The notes: a model not told the origin generated them from the sequence alone. 64,000 nt of DNA from Zelopaecilomyces penicillatus (GCA_005765155.1 VCCP01000002.1:1736001-1800000); one strand, 5' to 3'. Numbered from the stretch's first letter, positions 37,701-50,010 are shown. Numbers and translations: made by a program.

Positions 37701-40700
37701 TGCATTCCTTCAGAGTTATGCTGATCTTGACGAGCCTTACGAGGCCGTTGATCGAATCCTAGCACACTATCCTGAAGCTGACCAGCAAATTATCAATGCT
37801 CAGGATGTTCAGTACTTTTTGCTGCTATGTAAGCGTCCTGGCCAGAAACCCGTGACGTTCATCCCTTCCCTTGACGAGGACTTCGAGTTCTTTTTCAAGA
37901 AGGATTCCCTCTGGCAATCAGAAGATTTGGATGCAGTTATTGGCCAAGATGTCGGCCGTACTTGCATTCTTCAAGGTCCCACAGCAGTCAAATACTCAAC
38001 AATTCTGGATGAGCCTATCAAGGATATTCTGGATGACATTCACAATTCTCATATTGCCTCTTTGACCAGAGACTATTACAATGGAAATGAGAACTCTATT
38101 CCTCGCACTGAGTATTTTGGCGGCAAATTGGTTGAAACTGAGATTCCCATGGATGTGGAAGGTCTGACAGTGAGCTATGATGCGCACAAGAACACCTATC
38201 GTCTTGCCTCATCTCCAGCGGCTGCGCTGCCTCCTATCGATGCTTGGCTCTCCCTTCTTGCAGGACCCAACCGCAACTGGAGACATGCTCTCTTGATGTC
38301 GGATGTTGTGGTTCAAGGGCAGAAATTCCAAACCAACCCCATGCGACGAATCTTTGCTCCTTCGCGTGGTCTTTTTGTTGAAGTTCATTACCCCAATGAT
38401 CCTTCAAAAACCAAGATCGTTGTCAAGGAACAGCCGAGACATAACCACTACGTGGATGTAATTGAAGTTAAACTGCTCGAGCGAAACAAGATTGTCGTCA
38501 GCATGATCAAGGACACCACCGCTCTAGGACGACCAGTTGCGTTGCCTCTTCTGTTCACCTACCACTCAGACGCCGGCTACGCTCCCATTCGAGAAGTTAT
38601 GGATGGTCGTAACGACCGCATCAAGGAGTTCTACTGGAAGGCGTGGTTTGGCGAAGAGCCCCTTGCCTTGGATGCTCTTGTCACTAGCAAATTTGACGGA
38701 GGTTCCACTACTATCACCAGCAAAGCCATCAATGACTTTGTTCATGCAGTGGGGAACACGGGTGAAGCCTTTGTGGACCAACCTGGAAAGACAGTTTTTG
38801 CTCCCATGGATTTCGCTATAGTTGTTGGCTGGAAGGCCATTACCAAACCCATCTTCCCCCGCACTATTGACGGTGACTTGCTAAAGCTCGTCCACTTGTC
38901 CAATGGATTCCGTATGATTCCTGGCGCCGAGCCACTGAAGAAGGGTGACGAGATCTCTACAACCGCTCAGATCAATGCTGTTATTAATCAAGAATCGGGC
39001 AAGATGGTTGAGGTCTGTGGTACAATTGTACGAGAAGGCAAGCCTGTGATGGAGGTTACTTCTCAGTTCCTGTATCGCGGCACTTACACGGATTTTGAGA
39101 ACACCTTCCAGCGCAAGGTTGAGACGCCAGTTGAGGTGCATCTTGCAACGACCAAGGATGTGGCTGTGCTTCGATCAAAACATTGGTTTTGCCTGGACGA
39201 GATGCCCAATGACATTGAGTTGTTGGGCCAGACACTTACGTTCCGTCTTCAGAGTCTTGTTCGTCACAAGAATAAGAACTTGTTCAGAAGCGTCGAAACC
39301 CGAGGTCAAGTACTACTTGAGCTGCCCACCAAGGAAGTCATTCAAGTTGCAAGTGTCGACTATGAAGCTGGCGAGTCTTACGGCAACCCGGTGATTGACT
39401 ACCTGGAGCGGAATGGTTCTCCCCTTGACCAGCCAATCAATTTTGAAAACGCCATTCCTTTGAGTGGCAAGACACCCCTGCAACTTCGCGCTCCTGCTTC
39501 AAATGAGACGTATGCTCGTGTGTCTGGCGATTTCAACCCTATTCACGTGTCTCGTGTCTTTTCTAGCTACGCAAATCTTCCTGGCACCATTACTCATGGC
39601 ATGTACTCGAGTGCTGCTGTTCGTAGTCTAGTGGAAACTTGGGCAGCGGAGAATAACATTGGCCGCGTCCGTAGCTTTCATGCATCACTTGTGGGCATGG
39701 TGCTTCCTAATGATGAAATTCAAGTCAAGCTGCAGCATGTGGGCATGGTCGCTGGTCGCAAGATTATCAAGGTCGAGGCAAGCAACAAGGATACGGAAGA
39801 GAAGGTTCTTCTAGGCGAGGCGGAGGTTGAACAGCCTGTCACTGCTTATGTCTTTACCGGACAGGGATCACAGGAACAGGGCATGGGCATGGAGCTGTAT
39901 GGAAGCAGCCCCGTGGCCAAGGAGGTATGGGATCGTGCTGATAAGTACCTGCTTGATAATTATGGTGAGTTTATAATCTTTACGCAGACATCTTTCTTTC
40001 AACATGGCAACTAACTTTTGATAGGATTTTCCATTACCAACATTGTCAAGAACAATCCCAAGGAACTTACAGTTCACTTTGGTGGCCCGAGAGGTAAAGC
40101 CATCCGTCAAAATTACATGGCCATGACCTTCGAAACTGTTGCGGTAGACGGCTCCATCAAGTCTGAGAGAATTTTCAAGGACATCGACGAGAGCACCACA
40201 TCCTATACCTATCGCTCACCAACTGGTTTGCTGTCGGCAACTCAGTTTACGCAGCCCGCCCTGACTCTGATGGAAAAGGCCAGTTTTGAGGACATGAAGT
40301 CTAAGGGACTTGTTCCAAGAGACAGCACCTTTGCTGGACACTCCCTTGGAGAGTATTCAGCCCTGGCCGCTTTGGCCGATGTTATGCCTATTGAGAGTCT
40401 GGTGTCTGTTGTTTTTTACCGTGGCTTGACGATGCAGGTAGCGGTGGAGCGAGACGCTGCTGGAAGGTCCAACTATTCCATGTGTGCTGTCAACCCTAGC
40501 CGGATCTCCAAGACTTTCAATGAGGAAGCTTTGCAGTTCGTTGTGAACAACATTGCTGAGGAGACGGGTTGGCTGCTGGAAATTGTCAACTACAACATCG
40601 CTAACATGCAGTACGTTTGTGCTGGTGACCTGCGAGCTCTCGACACCCTCGCAGGGGTCACCAACTTCCTCAAGATGCAAAAAATTGACGTGGAGGAAAT

Positions 40701-41145
40701 GAGGAGTAATATTGAGGAGGCCAAGGGTGCGCTGCGCGAAATCATCCGTGGGTCTGCAGAGGCAACTTTGAAGAAGCCAGAGCCTTTGGAGCTGGAAAGA
40801 GGGTTTGCGACAATTCCCCTCCGAGGCATTGACGTGCCTTTCCACTCCACGTTCCTTCGATCAGGCGTCAAGCCTTTCCGTTCATTCTTGATGAAGAAGA
40901 TCAACAAGACAACGATCGACCCGTCCAAGCTTGTCGGAAAGTATATTCCGAACGTAACAGCGAAGCCCTTTGCACTCACAAAGGAATATTTTGAAGATGT
41001 TTACAAGTTGACAAACTCACCCAAGATTGGGGCAGTATTGGCCAACTGGGACAAGTATGCCCAGGAAGAGGCTGTGATTGATGGCAAGCCCGGCAGTGAT
41101 AGTGGTTCAAGCGCAGACTACGAGGGTCCCGGAGCGGCGGCATAA
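34768..41145 (+). CDS. fas1: Fatty acid synthase subunit beta
   Basis: Two exons, 34768-39964 and 40025-41145, give 2105 aa. The ATG at 34768 is chosen ([11 protein letters not shown]); an in-frame upstream extension from 34717 has no conserved residues. The beta subunit forms the domes of FAS. In order: the acetyltransferase with the serine of GHSQG at residue 286; the FMN enoyl reductase (about 600-900; [32 protein letters not shown]); and the dehydratase/hot-dog region with [21 protein letters not shown] near residue 1586. The malonyl/palmitoyl transferase follows, with the serine of [13 protein letters not shown] at residue 1839. The single intron falls between the first MPT strand ([15 protein letters not shown]) and the rest. 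Length matches other fungal FAS beta chains. Its partner alpha gene is divergent. Confidence 0.97.
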
Positions 41146-41934
41146 AATCTCAAGACCGTTTGAGACACGAGTTGGGTTAACTTTTTAACGGCGTGATGAT
41201 GGATGGGCTGATGTAGACTGTTTTGATGTTGGGGACTGGCATTGACGATAGTCTGCCTACAGGATGAGGGGATGCTATGCTGTTGGTAATGCATGCAGCA
41301 ATAGAGACATCTGGTCTCATTGCTGATTCTTGTTACTTTTTTTTTTTTTTTGCTGTTTGCCTTTTCTAAAATAAGGATGGAATGTTTCCGATAGAGCCAT
41401 AATGCAATGAATGAGACCACTTAGAATTTAGTATCATGAAATGTCTTTGATTCAATGGCATGGGATTTGTCTAAGCTAACCTAGGTATTACCATTCCTCG
41501 GATCGGTTGGCGGCGACCGCCGGAGTAGGGGTTTGCCTAGGTGCAACGCCTCCCCTCCAATGGCTCCTAATGGCTCCCCAGTAGTTTGTCTCCACTACGC
41601 ACGAATGCCCAGAACAGTGCAGAAACCCATCGGAATCGGAATCAGCTCATAACCCTTTAAAATCTTCACATTCCCAGTTGAGACACATCTTTTCATTGGT
41701 TGATTGATTGGTTCTTGTCACTCTTTCTCTTTGACTGTCGGGGACTCGAGGCTTAAGATTAGGAGACTGCCCGTGCCTGTCCAATTACGCCTCTCACTCA
41801 CTTACCACACACTCACTCAAACCCCCTTTGGCGTGACAGCCGGACAGAAGACTTGCGGCAAGGAAAAGTAAGAGGAGAGTTAGGGAGGACACCCAAGTCG
41901 AGAGAGCAAAAGAGCAGAGGAAAGTAGAGGAACA
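41146..41934. other. Intergenic region fas1 / guanine deaminase
   Basis: Tandem genes, same strand. It contains a poly-T run (41338-41351) and an ACTCACTC-rich stretch (41790-41820) in the deaminase promoter. No gene seen. Confidence 0.4.
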
Positions 41935-43580
41935 ATGTCGTCACCACAGAAGAATCTAGTGTTGTTAGGCACCTTCATCCACAGCACGGCACCAAGCCAG
42001 TTGGAATACCTGCACAACACCGCCATTGGCGTGGATGCGCGCGGTAAAATTGTCGGTATTGAGAAGACGAGCAAAGACGTGACCGAGGCGCAACAGCGGC
42101 TGTTGAAAAGCCTCGGCTGGGGACTGGACGAGGTGGACATTCGCGCCTGCACAAATGGCCAGTTTTTCTTCCCCGGGTTCATTGGTAGGTCAATCAATCC
42201 TGTGGTACTGCCTCGTCGTGATTCAGGGGAGATTTTATGAGGCATTGGAAATGTCTAAGAAAGCGAAGTGACAAAGAGAGAGAGAGAGGGAGAGAGGAGT
42301 TGGGGAGAAGGGGGGAGTAGATGATGGTGATGAGGATGAACAGCAGAAGTGAAGCAAACAAAGATCTGGAGAGCTAACCATGGCTGGCTATACGCCAAAC
42401 AGATACTCACATTCATGCCTCGCAATACCCCAACGCAGGCATCTTTGGCAAGACTACACTCCTGGACTGGCTTGAGACCTACACCTTTCCCCTTGAGAAC
42501 AGCCTCAAGGATCTGGCGAAAGCCCGGAAAGTCTACACAGCCTGCATCCGGCGGACGCTGTCTCACGGGACAACTACTGCCTCCTATTATGCCACAATTG
42601 ATGTGGCTGCGACTAACCTCCTAGCAGACCTTTGCCTGTCCATGGGCCAGCGCGCCTTTGTCGGTCGTGTCTGTATGGACAGCCGAGACCTCAACCCCAG
42701 TTACTACTGCGACGAGTCGGTTGAAGCGGGCTTAGAGGCTACGCTCAAGACCATTGCGCATATCAGCAAGATTGATCCTGGATATGACATTGTCTCGCCT
42801 ATCCTCACACCTCGTTTCGCGCCATCGTGTTCTATGGAGTCCATGAAGGGTCTATCCAAGATCCAAAAAGAAACCAACCTCCCAGTACAAACACACATAT
42901 CGGAAAATGCGGGTGAGATCGAGCTGGTCGCAAATCTCTTCCCCGAGTCCGGTTCGTACGCCAACGTGTACGAAAACGCAGGACTCCTGACGCCCAAGAC
43001 CATCCTCGCCCATGCCGTCCACTTGAGTGAAGAGGAGGCTCAGCTGATTGCCAAGCGCCAGTCGAAAGTGTCCCATTGTCCTTGCAGCAACTCCTCCATC
43101 ACCAGCGGTGCGGCTCGCGTTCGCTGGATGTGGGACAAGGGCATCGAGGTTGGGCTCGGCACAGACGTAAGCGGAGGCTACAGCCCGTCCATTCTGGAAG
43201 CGGCACGCCAGGCGGCCCTGGTCAGCAGACATGTTGCTATGGGTTTGGATGGCGCCGAGAAAGAACGCAGCAAGTTGACCGTCGAGGAGGTGCTCTATCT
43301 GGCCACCAGAGGCGGCGCGAAGTGTGTTGGGCTCGACGACAAGGTGGGTGGTTTTGCAGTCGGTATGGATTGGGACGCCCAACTTGTGGGGCTCGCCAGC
43401 GTCGGCGACGATGGGCTGAGAGACGAAGGTCAAGGAGAAAGCTTTGTCGAAGGTGGGAACGTCGACATCTTTGGCTGGGAGACGTGGGAAGAGATAATGG
43501 CGAAGTGGGTGTATAACGGTGACGACCGTAACACTAAAAGCGTCTGGGTCAAGGGCCGATTGGTTCACAGCAGACGATGA
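41935..43580 (+). CDS. GUD1: Guanine deaminase
   Basis: Two exons, 41935-42184 and 42403-43580, give 475 aa. The enzyme hydrolyses guanine to xanthine and ammonia in purine salvage and catabolism, in the cytosol. It belongs to the amidohydrolase superfamily. The zinc-binding His-x-His is DTHIH (H86 and H88), reconstructed across the intron. Downstream signatures are LSHGTTTASYY, the metal-ligand histidine region PVQTHISENAGEI, ILAHAVHL, VSHCPCSN and the catalytic aspartate in GLGTDVSGG. The order and spacing match guanine deaminases more than cytosine or AMP deaminases. Length is usual (about 450-480). The ATG at 41935 is the first in frame and gives the expected N-terminal strand LVLLGTFIHS. 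The intron is long for this window (218 nt). Confidence 0.95.
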
Positions 43581-44247
43581 GCCAAGCTAACAAAGAAACG
43601 AGCCTGCAATGTTTGAATGAGCAAAAAAAGGGGGGGGGGGGAAGAGAAAATAGAGAAATACGGCGACAAGGGTATGATGAAAAGGACGGGATCTTGATTT
43701 ACACCATGTAATAGTGAGTGGATGACTGGAAACTCTAGAGACGCGGAAGACATAGAGAGATTTAGATGAATCATTAGAGAAACTCGATTCACTTCATTTC
43801 ACTTTAGGAAGAGACGAGAAGGCAATGTCATGATTTTGCATTTCAAAAAAAAAAAAAATCAAAAAAATCCAACAAAGTGCCATAGCTAGACTGTTCTCTC
43901 CCAAGTACCATGTTTCAATGTCCCGCAGTAACCATGTGCGCCGTTGCCATGTAATTTCTCTCCAACCTCATCTCTCTCTTCTCTCTCTCATGCGAGGAGA
44001 AGGAAAAATCTCGTCCAGTTGGGCATAAATGCGTTCAAATGACACAAAAAGAAAAGCAACAACAGCTCAAATATAAAAAAACCCTTCCTTTCTATAGCGC
44101 CTGACAAAAACAGAATCACAACCACCCAGAACCAAATCGAGGGCACACCAAAAAAAGGCCCTCTCAAAAACCCAACAACGTCAATATCAAAGAAGATTTT
44201 CATTCAAGGTCCTCCATGTCCAAGCCCAGTTGCCGCCTGGCTGAGTT
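43581..44247. other. Convergent 3' intergenic region
   Basis: It is the 3' flanks of guanine deaminase (+) and the bZIP gene (-). Homopolymers are prominent: a G run at about 43631-43641 and A runs at 43846-43858. (CT)n-like tracts lie at 43970-43990. No gene seen. Confidence 0.4.
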
Positions 44248-45285
44248 TCAAAATATAAATTCTGTCCCCTCTGCATCCTCGTCGTACTCCACCGTCTCGA
44301 GGACTATGTCGGAGCCGCTCATTATTCCCTGCTGTGCTTGCGTTTGGCGAAACTGGCGTATTTGCCTAGTACGCTCCTTGTTTCTGTCTGATCTTCTTCG
44401 AGCATCATCCCTCTTCTTCAGCTCGGCATTTTCAGCCTCGATCCTCGACACATGATCCGTAAGCTCCTTAATCATGGCATCTTTGACGGTTGGATGAACT
44501 GAGTCCTACTCAGAAACCGAACCGCCCATTGACATAACCTTCATGCGGAACCAAGCACACTCCACACTCTTCGCGTTGAGTAGTCGTCGGGAATTGGCCA
44601 AGGCCTCGAGGCGCGACTGCCGGCTCTTCTTGGCTGCCATGTTGTTTCGCTGGCGGTCGATTTTCTGGTGCTGAGCGGCAATGCGGTTGTTCTTCGCCTC
44701 AAGGCCATTGCGGAGTTGGTCGTCGATACCCTCCGGAAACTTGGAAAACTCTTCTACAACTGGCTTGGGTGGAAGGTCTGGAATCTGACTTGCCGGCAAG
44801 ATTGGCGGGTTGTTGGTTTGGTAAGCAATCTCTTGCATCATGGCCCTTTGACGTCGCAAAAGCTCAGGGCCTGGAACTTGAACCGGCAGGGACAGGCCGG
44901 CGTCAGCCAAGGAAAACCCGCAGATGCGTAGCTGGCTGCCAGCTGCTTGATATGCGGAAGCAAGAAGAGGTGAGGCTGCTATGGTAGGATTCGCCTGCGG
45001 GGATACCTGGAACATTCCTCTCGGGCTCGTTGTGTACGAGCTTTGAACTGTCGGTGCAGGTAATTGCTGATAGGTATACGGAGGCGATGAGTAAGTATAG
45101 GCGGCAGCAGGAGTGCTTGCAACAGCTTGAGCATTGCTCAGAGCCGATGGATTTATTGTGTCAAAGGTAAAGATTGGGGCTTCCACGGGGGTAATAAGCC
45201 TTCTCTTGGCGGTTCGCCTTTCTCCCTCAAGAGAAGGAGAAGGGGCCGAGTGTTTGAGACCGCTTTGTTCTGGAGAGCAAGACAT
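44248..45285 (-). CDS. bZIP-type regulator with in-frame UAG (candidate edited stop)
   Basis: One exon, read as 259 codons from ATG 45283-45285 to an in-frame TAG at 44506-44508. The same frame then continues open for 85 codons to TGA at 44248-44250 (345 aa if the stop is read as one residue). Residues 1-200 are Ser/Pro/Ala-rich and unstructured. A bZIP-like basic region follows at about 208-226 (RQRNNMAAKKSRQSR, with the Asn-x2-Ala-Ala signature). The helix after it (residues 227-249) is a poor zipper. Beyond the TAG comes a much better coiled coil (MIKELTDHVSRIEAENAELKK, about 271-291) and a basic tail. Splicing out the stop would need a 33-nt intron, too short to be credible. Options are A-to-I recoding to Trp, readthrough, a truncated product, or a nonsense allele. 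Targets are unknown. The 5' leader appears long. Confidence 0.75.
44499..44513 (-). promoter_or_regulatory. Hairpin presenting the UAG stop in its loop
   Basis: The minus-strand RNA reads CUGAG-UAGGA-CUCAG, a perfect 5-bp stem with a 5-nt loop that begins with the in-frame UAG; the A is at 44507. A second pairing, CGGUU with AACCG (44515-44519 and 44487-44491), can extend it across a 1/7 asymmetric internal loop. Loop-exposed A with 5' U and 3' G is the preferred setting for A-to-I mRNA editing known from Fusarium and Neurospora sexual tissue. Confidence 0.6.
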
Positions 45286-47031
45286 TATCCCTCTTTCAAG
45301 CGATGCTTTCAGATAGTTGTAGGAGATGTCGCCTGGGTGTTTCCTTTGAAGCTAAGACTTGGAGAGAACGAAGAGATTATTTGGTTTTCGATTCCTGTCG
45401 TAGGGAGAGAGATGGCGGACTTTATACCCCTCTTGTTAGCGATGTTTGCATAAGAAAAGAACAATTGACGAATATCCATGAATACTGTACAGGTATTTGC
45501 AAGGAAGATTTGCGCGGAAAGAAGGCTTGCGAACACTGGACAGAAACAAAGCCCAGTGAACAGCTTTATTAGGAAGCCCAAAGTTAAACAAGACACAAAA
45601 ACCGGGTAACAGTCAAGCATGAGCGGCCTTATTTGACAGTAGAGACTTTCTCTCAAAACACAATCAGAAACGGAAAAGGGGGGGGAAGTGGGTTGTTTGG
45701 AGTAACTGGTGTTCAGTCATATGGTCATGGGAGCTAGGAGGAAGCAATCAAAACAGAGCAGGGCAAAGCAAAGAAGTAAAGGGAACATCATCGCAGAAGT
45801 ACAAGGCAGGGAGGAAAAGCAGCAGCAGCAACCAGCAAACCGCAAGAAGAGACGGAGAATCTAGGAGAAAGAAAATAAAGAAAACACACTGTTTAGCAAG
45901 CATGGAGACAAGAGAGACCTTCTTACCGATGTGAAGCAAAGCTAGTTGATGATGTTTCTTTAATGTTTGGTGATTGACAATGCTTCAAGGTGTGAAGCAA
46001 AGAATCCACGAACACTATATGACGAGGATGACGAGGATGATGAGGAAGAAAAGAAGAAAGAGTGAATCAAGGCATGTAAGCGGGAAGCTAGACTCTTTAT
46101 ATTAAAAATAAAGCCTTCGTTTAGAGTACACCGGAATCCATTTGAGAAACAAAGGGGGGCCAAAGGTGGGCAAGCTAAGAAGAGCGGTGGGGAGTACTCA
46201 ACCCCGTGATGCCTCATCTCTGCCTCAAAACAGCTCCCGCAAACAGTGAATCAGGTTGCCTAAGCTTTCACGTGCACACCGCAGCATGGGAAACCTGATG
46301 ACAAGGCAAATAACGAAATGAGGTGCGTGGCATTGCGTACTCCATGGCACGGTGTTCGCACTGGTTGGCTGGTCGTGACCTATTGTTCTCTCCACACAAT
46401 AAGAAAAGGAAAAAAAAAGGAGATGAGCATCGATGTGGAAGCACAGATTGCTCTGAATACTGTGACGCGCACCACGTGTCATAACAATCTTGACCACAGT
46501 GTTTCCAAGTCTTGTGACTTGATGTTGGGTGAGCGTCTGGAGGAATGCTGTGCTTGTTGCTTAGCCTGAAGGGAAATGAGACGGCCAAACTCCTATCGCA
46601 GGCTAGCAAGCATGCTACCCTTTTGCCTCAAACATGATTTGTGTTAAGTATCTCGAGCTCTGGAGACAGATATGTCACATGCGGCAGTGCAACGGAGATC
46701 TTGGTGGTTGATTTAGACAATAATCTGTTTTGTCAAAGGTGACGACACTCTGCTCGCAATACTCCACCAATAGACTGGTCAGAAGCTCCCCATTTTCTCA
46801 TATTGTTCATCCAAATATGATACAGCGCCACTAAATCCAGTCATCTAGCAAAAGACTCCAAAGATCACCAAGAACGAACAAATCGATCAAAGTCAGACTT
46901 TCGTCCAGCCAACCGCGCTCGTGTCGTTGATGCACGTCCAAATATACATTCCTCTGCCAAAATTATCCAAATATATTCATACAAGATACCAGGAGACATT
47001 CTCCTTTGAACATATGAATCCAGGACCACAA
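45286..47031. other. 5' flank and leader of the bZIP gene; xyr1 3' flank
   Basis: No separate gene seen. It includes a likely leader intron and an upstream reading frame (ATG at 45618-45620, 103 codons, ending at 45309 just before the bZIP ATG). It also holds CAG-rich (45815-45835) and GAGGAT-rich (46020-46060) low-complexity segments. On the minus strand these are pyrimidine tracts typical of fungal promoters. Confidence 0.4.
45861..45926 (-). other. Probable 5'-UTR intron of the bZIP gene
   Basis: On the minus strand a GTAAGAAG donor (from 45926), a TTGCTAAACAG branch region and a TTTCTCCTAG acceptor (to 45861) define a 66-nt intron with consensus signals, about 575 nt upstream of the ATG. 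It implies a leader longer than 600 nt. Confidence 0.5.
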
Positions 47032-50010
47032 TCAGAGGGCAAGCCCAGTGCCATCACCTACCCACCGATACAATTTGAAAAGCTCACGACGTCGCTGGTA
47101 CAACTCACTCAGATCATGTGGAATACAACCAAGAGCAATTGAGAGAGAGATCCGTATGATGTTGCAAAAGGTTCGCTGTGTTAGAATTAGTTGTGGCTTC
47201 TAGCATCGCTAATCTGTCGACATAGCGGTAAGGGAGAGATGTTCATTGAGACATACCTGATATTCCGTACCAGGGGTCACAACACACACTTCATGAGCCC
47301 TCACGATCGTATCGCAAGCCTTGCTTACTCGCGGAGATCCGCCGCCTTTCAGCTGATCGGCAATGACGATAAGCATGAACGAGCCCTGCAGGAGATATAT
47401 GCCATAGAAAAGGGACATGAATTTCAATCCAGGATCGAATTCCAGTATCTGATTCATCGACTCTGCTGCTGCCAGTGCATGACCGCTAGCTTCCATAAAG
47501 CTTGGCGTTGATATCCATGAGTCTTCATTCTCGAGAAGTTCGACCGGGTCCCATTTATCAGCCAGCAGGATATACAAGACATGCATTATATGACTACTGT
47601 AGGCGAAAACAACTCTGTTTTCCTTATCGCTCTCCAGCATGTCAGTTGAAAGGTTAGTAGGCAAGTTCCGCGACGAAAATGTGCTAGTAGCATACGCCGA
47701 AGTTTCAACGCCTCGGGATACTCGCACGCTTTGATGGTTCTGCTCACTTCCATCTTCCGAGTAAGAGCCATCTGCAAGTTTCTGCTCGAATGCTTCCAGA
47801 CTTTGTTCGTATGACTGAAGATGCCTTGAGATTTCTGCTAACTGATCCTCCCACTTTCGGCTTGAACGAAAGGAAACCGAATATCTTGGATGGCGTTTGG
47901 CATGGTGAAACTCGACGATCTCGCCCAGTATAGTCATCAGAGGTAGAAAGTACCCAAAAATGCTATAACCACGGAATTCAAACGAGGGTCCACGAATCCG
48001 TTTCTTTTCTCCATGGTGATATGACTCGTCTTGTTCTCTAATGCTATTGCTGAAGTGCCCGCTTTGCCATTGATTCTCATCAAATGGTTGTAAAAGATTG
48101 CTACATTCAGCATCGAGAAGAAACAGAGGCCGGTTGAAACATAGTGCAAGATGTCTGTCGATCATGTATAGAAGCCACCATATTCTCCGCCTTTCTTCTC
48201 TCTCTTCTTCTGAGATAAAGTCTGATCGGTTTCGGTTCAAATCATGCTCGTCTAAGTTGTTGATGCCCAAATCGCCATTGCCCAAGCTCACCAAGGACAA
48301 ATCATTTGATGGAAGTTCACGTCCAAGCTTCAACTCTCTTGCGAGAGACCATGCAGCGTTCCACCACCGTAGACTCTCTCCCTTATTCTCACTGGCCGAA
48401 ATGACCGTAGCAATGTGAATATATGTGACGACATCATCAAGACTACCCGAAATCCCAAATACACCGAAGGGCCTGAAGTTACCAGCCATGGACTCCATAT
48501 GAATGAACCCAGGTAGTGATAGACCGAGAAGCTCGAGGGATAATCCACTTGTGACGGGACTAACCTGTGGAGAGACCTGGCTTGACGGTGAATGTGTCAA
48601 TGGCCTTAACAGATCAATAGTGAGATCCAAGAGCTTCTGGCAGACTCTCTCTCGTGCCATAGGCAGACTTGCCAGAAACGGAGCATCGCTAGTTTGTGCA
48701 GAGACCCACAACATACTTGCCAGTAGGGCTGGCTGACATCGTCTTGACTTCCTTGGATGAAGGAAGGCTCGCTTTCGAAAAACAAAAGCTGGGATGTAGG
48801 GAGACAATGGATGCATCTGAGTCGGCGACGAAGAAGAAAAGTAGAGATCCAGTAAGTCAAATGCCAGTGATACCGGAATGATTCGTTCCAAGTAGGAAAT
48901 AAGTGGCTCAAGAACAGGATATCGAAGATCACTGCGTTGTTGCGAAGGGTGGAGCTGGTATCCTTTCGTTGAAGTCGACAACGACCCTCCCCACCCTGAA
49001 GAACATTCACTCTGAAAGCTATATTCTTGCATGTGGTTGTCTTTCACCCTGAAACCAGTAGAATTGTAGCAATCGATTGGACTTTGCGTTTCTGATCCAT
49101 ACGCAAGGTTTGGATATCCAGGGATGGTATTGTGGCTGGGGCCGAAGGCTTGATTATCGAGCAACCGATTATTGACATCTAAATAGTTGTATTTATGATG
49201 TAACTCGCCATAAATATCAATATTGAGTGAAGGTTGAGAGTCTCTGATGCAGTCCCTGTTCAAATTGATTTCTTTGAAATCAATAACAGGTTGGGCATGA
49301 GTGGTTTCGAGTTCCTCTTGTGATTCTGCTGTCAGATGTCTATGACGATGCTGATTCTGTTGCAGCCTATTATTTCCGTTGGAAATAATAGAATCGGAAC
49401 CTAAACCGTCCGGAGAGTCATTTCGTGAGCCTAGTTTAGTATGAAGGCCGGTCGTAGAGGAAGAGTGCTCATTGTTCGCTGCTGCCGCTGCCGCTGCAGC
49501 TTGTTGTGAAGCAATGTCTTTCCGCGATGCCTTGCCACGCTTCTTTTTTTCCCGAGCAAACTCGCAGTTCAGTCCGAACTCTGTGATAATCAGCGGTTAC
49601 GATATTGTTATTGATAGCCAAAACGAAGATATTCAAGTGATATACTAACCTATACAATGAGCACAGGGATGTTGTCCATCGCATTTAGTCCGCAGCTGAT
49701 TGCATTGATCACAAGCACGACTGATTCTTCGCCGTACAGGAGCAGCTGCTACCCCTGAGAGCTTTTGGTTTGCGCCAGATGTCTGCTTTCCCTTTTTCAA
49801 AGGCTGTTTTGGCTGAAGATCCGGTCCAACAGACTGAGGAGTTGATGAATCTAACTGTTGTTGAGGCTGGTGAAAGCTGTAGGAGGAACCGTGTCCAAAC
49901 GAGTCGATTTTATATGTAGAGGCATAAGGCTGAGGAGTAGAGATATTGGCGTCTTGACCCGAGGAAGAGTTGAAATAAGGAGAATATCGCCGAAGCGGAT
50001 TAGACAACAT
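47032..50010 (-). CDS. xyr1: Xylanase regulator Xyr1/XlnR (Zn2Cys6)
   Basis: Three exons, 49650-50010, 47257-49580 and 47032-47175, give 942 aa, essentially the length of known Hypocreales Xyr1. It is the main activator of xylanase, cellulase and D-xylose genes. The N-terminus MLSNPLRRYS and the zinc cluster C100, C103, C110, C116, C119, C126 (RRRISRACDQCNQLRTKCDG) are diagnostic; intron 1 falls between Cys5 and Cys6. KKRGKASRKDI and a poly-Ala run follow. The fungal-specific domain starts SDLRYPVLEPLI and includes FVFRKRAFLHP, RRCQPALLASMLWVSAQTS and LARELKLGRELP. The end (LYQRRRELFKLYRWVGDGTGLAL) comes from the third exon and closes the family alignment. The Gly/Ser/Ala-rich stretch after the cluster is shorter than in Trichoderma. 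No damage to key residues is seen. Confidence 0.97.

Noticed and set aside
42852..43568. 238-codon frame antisense to guanine deaminase
   Set aside because: It is a shadow of the strongly conserved deaminase exon on the other strand.
44473..44507. A 33-nt intron (AAG|GTTATG...GAGTAG|GAC) removing the bZIP stop codon
   Set aside because: It keeps phase, but 33 nt is well below the minimum for fungal spliceosomal introns, there is no branch point, and the donor is poor.
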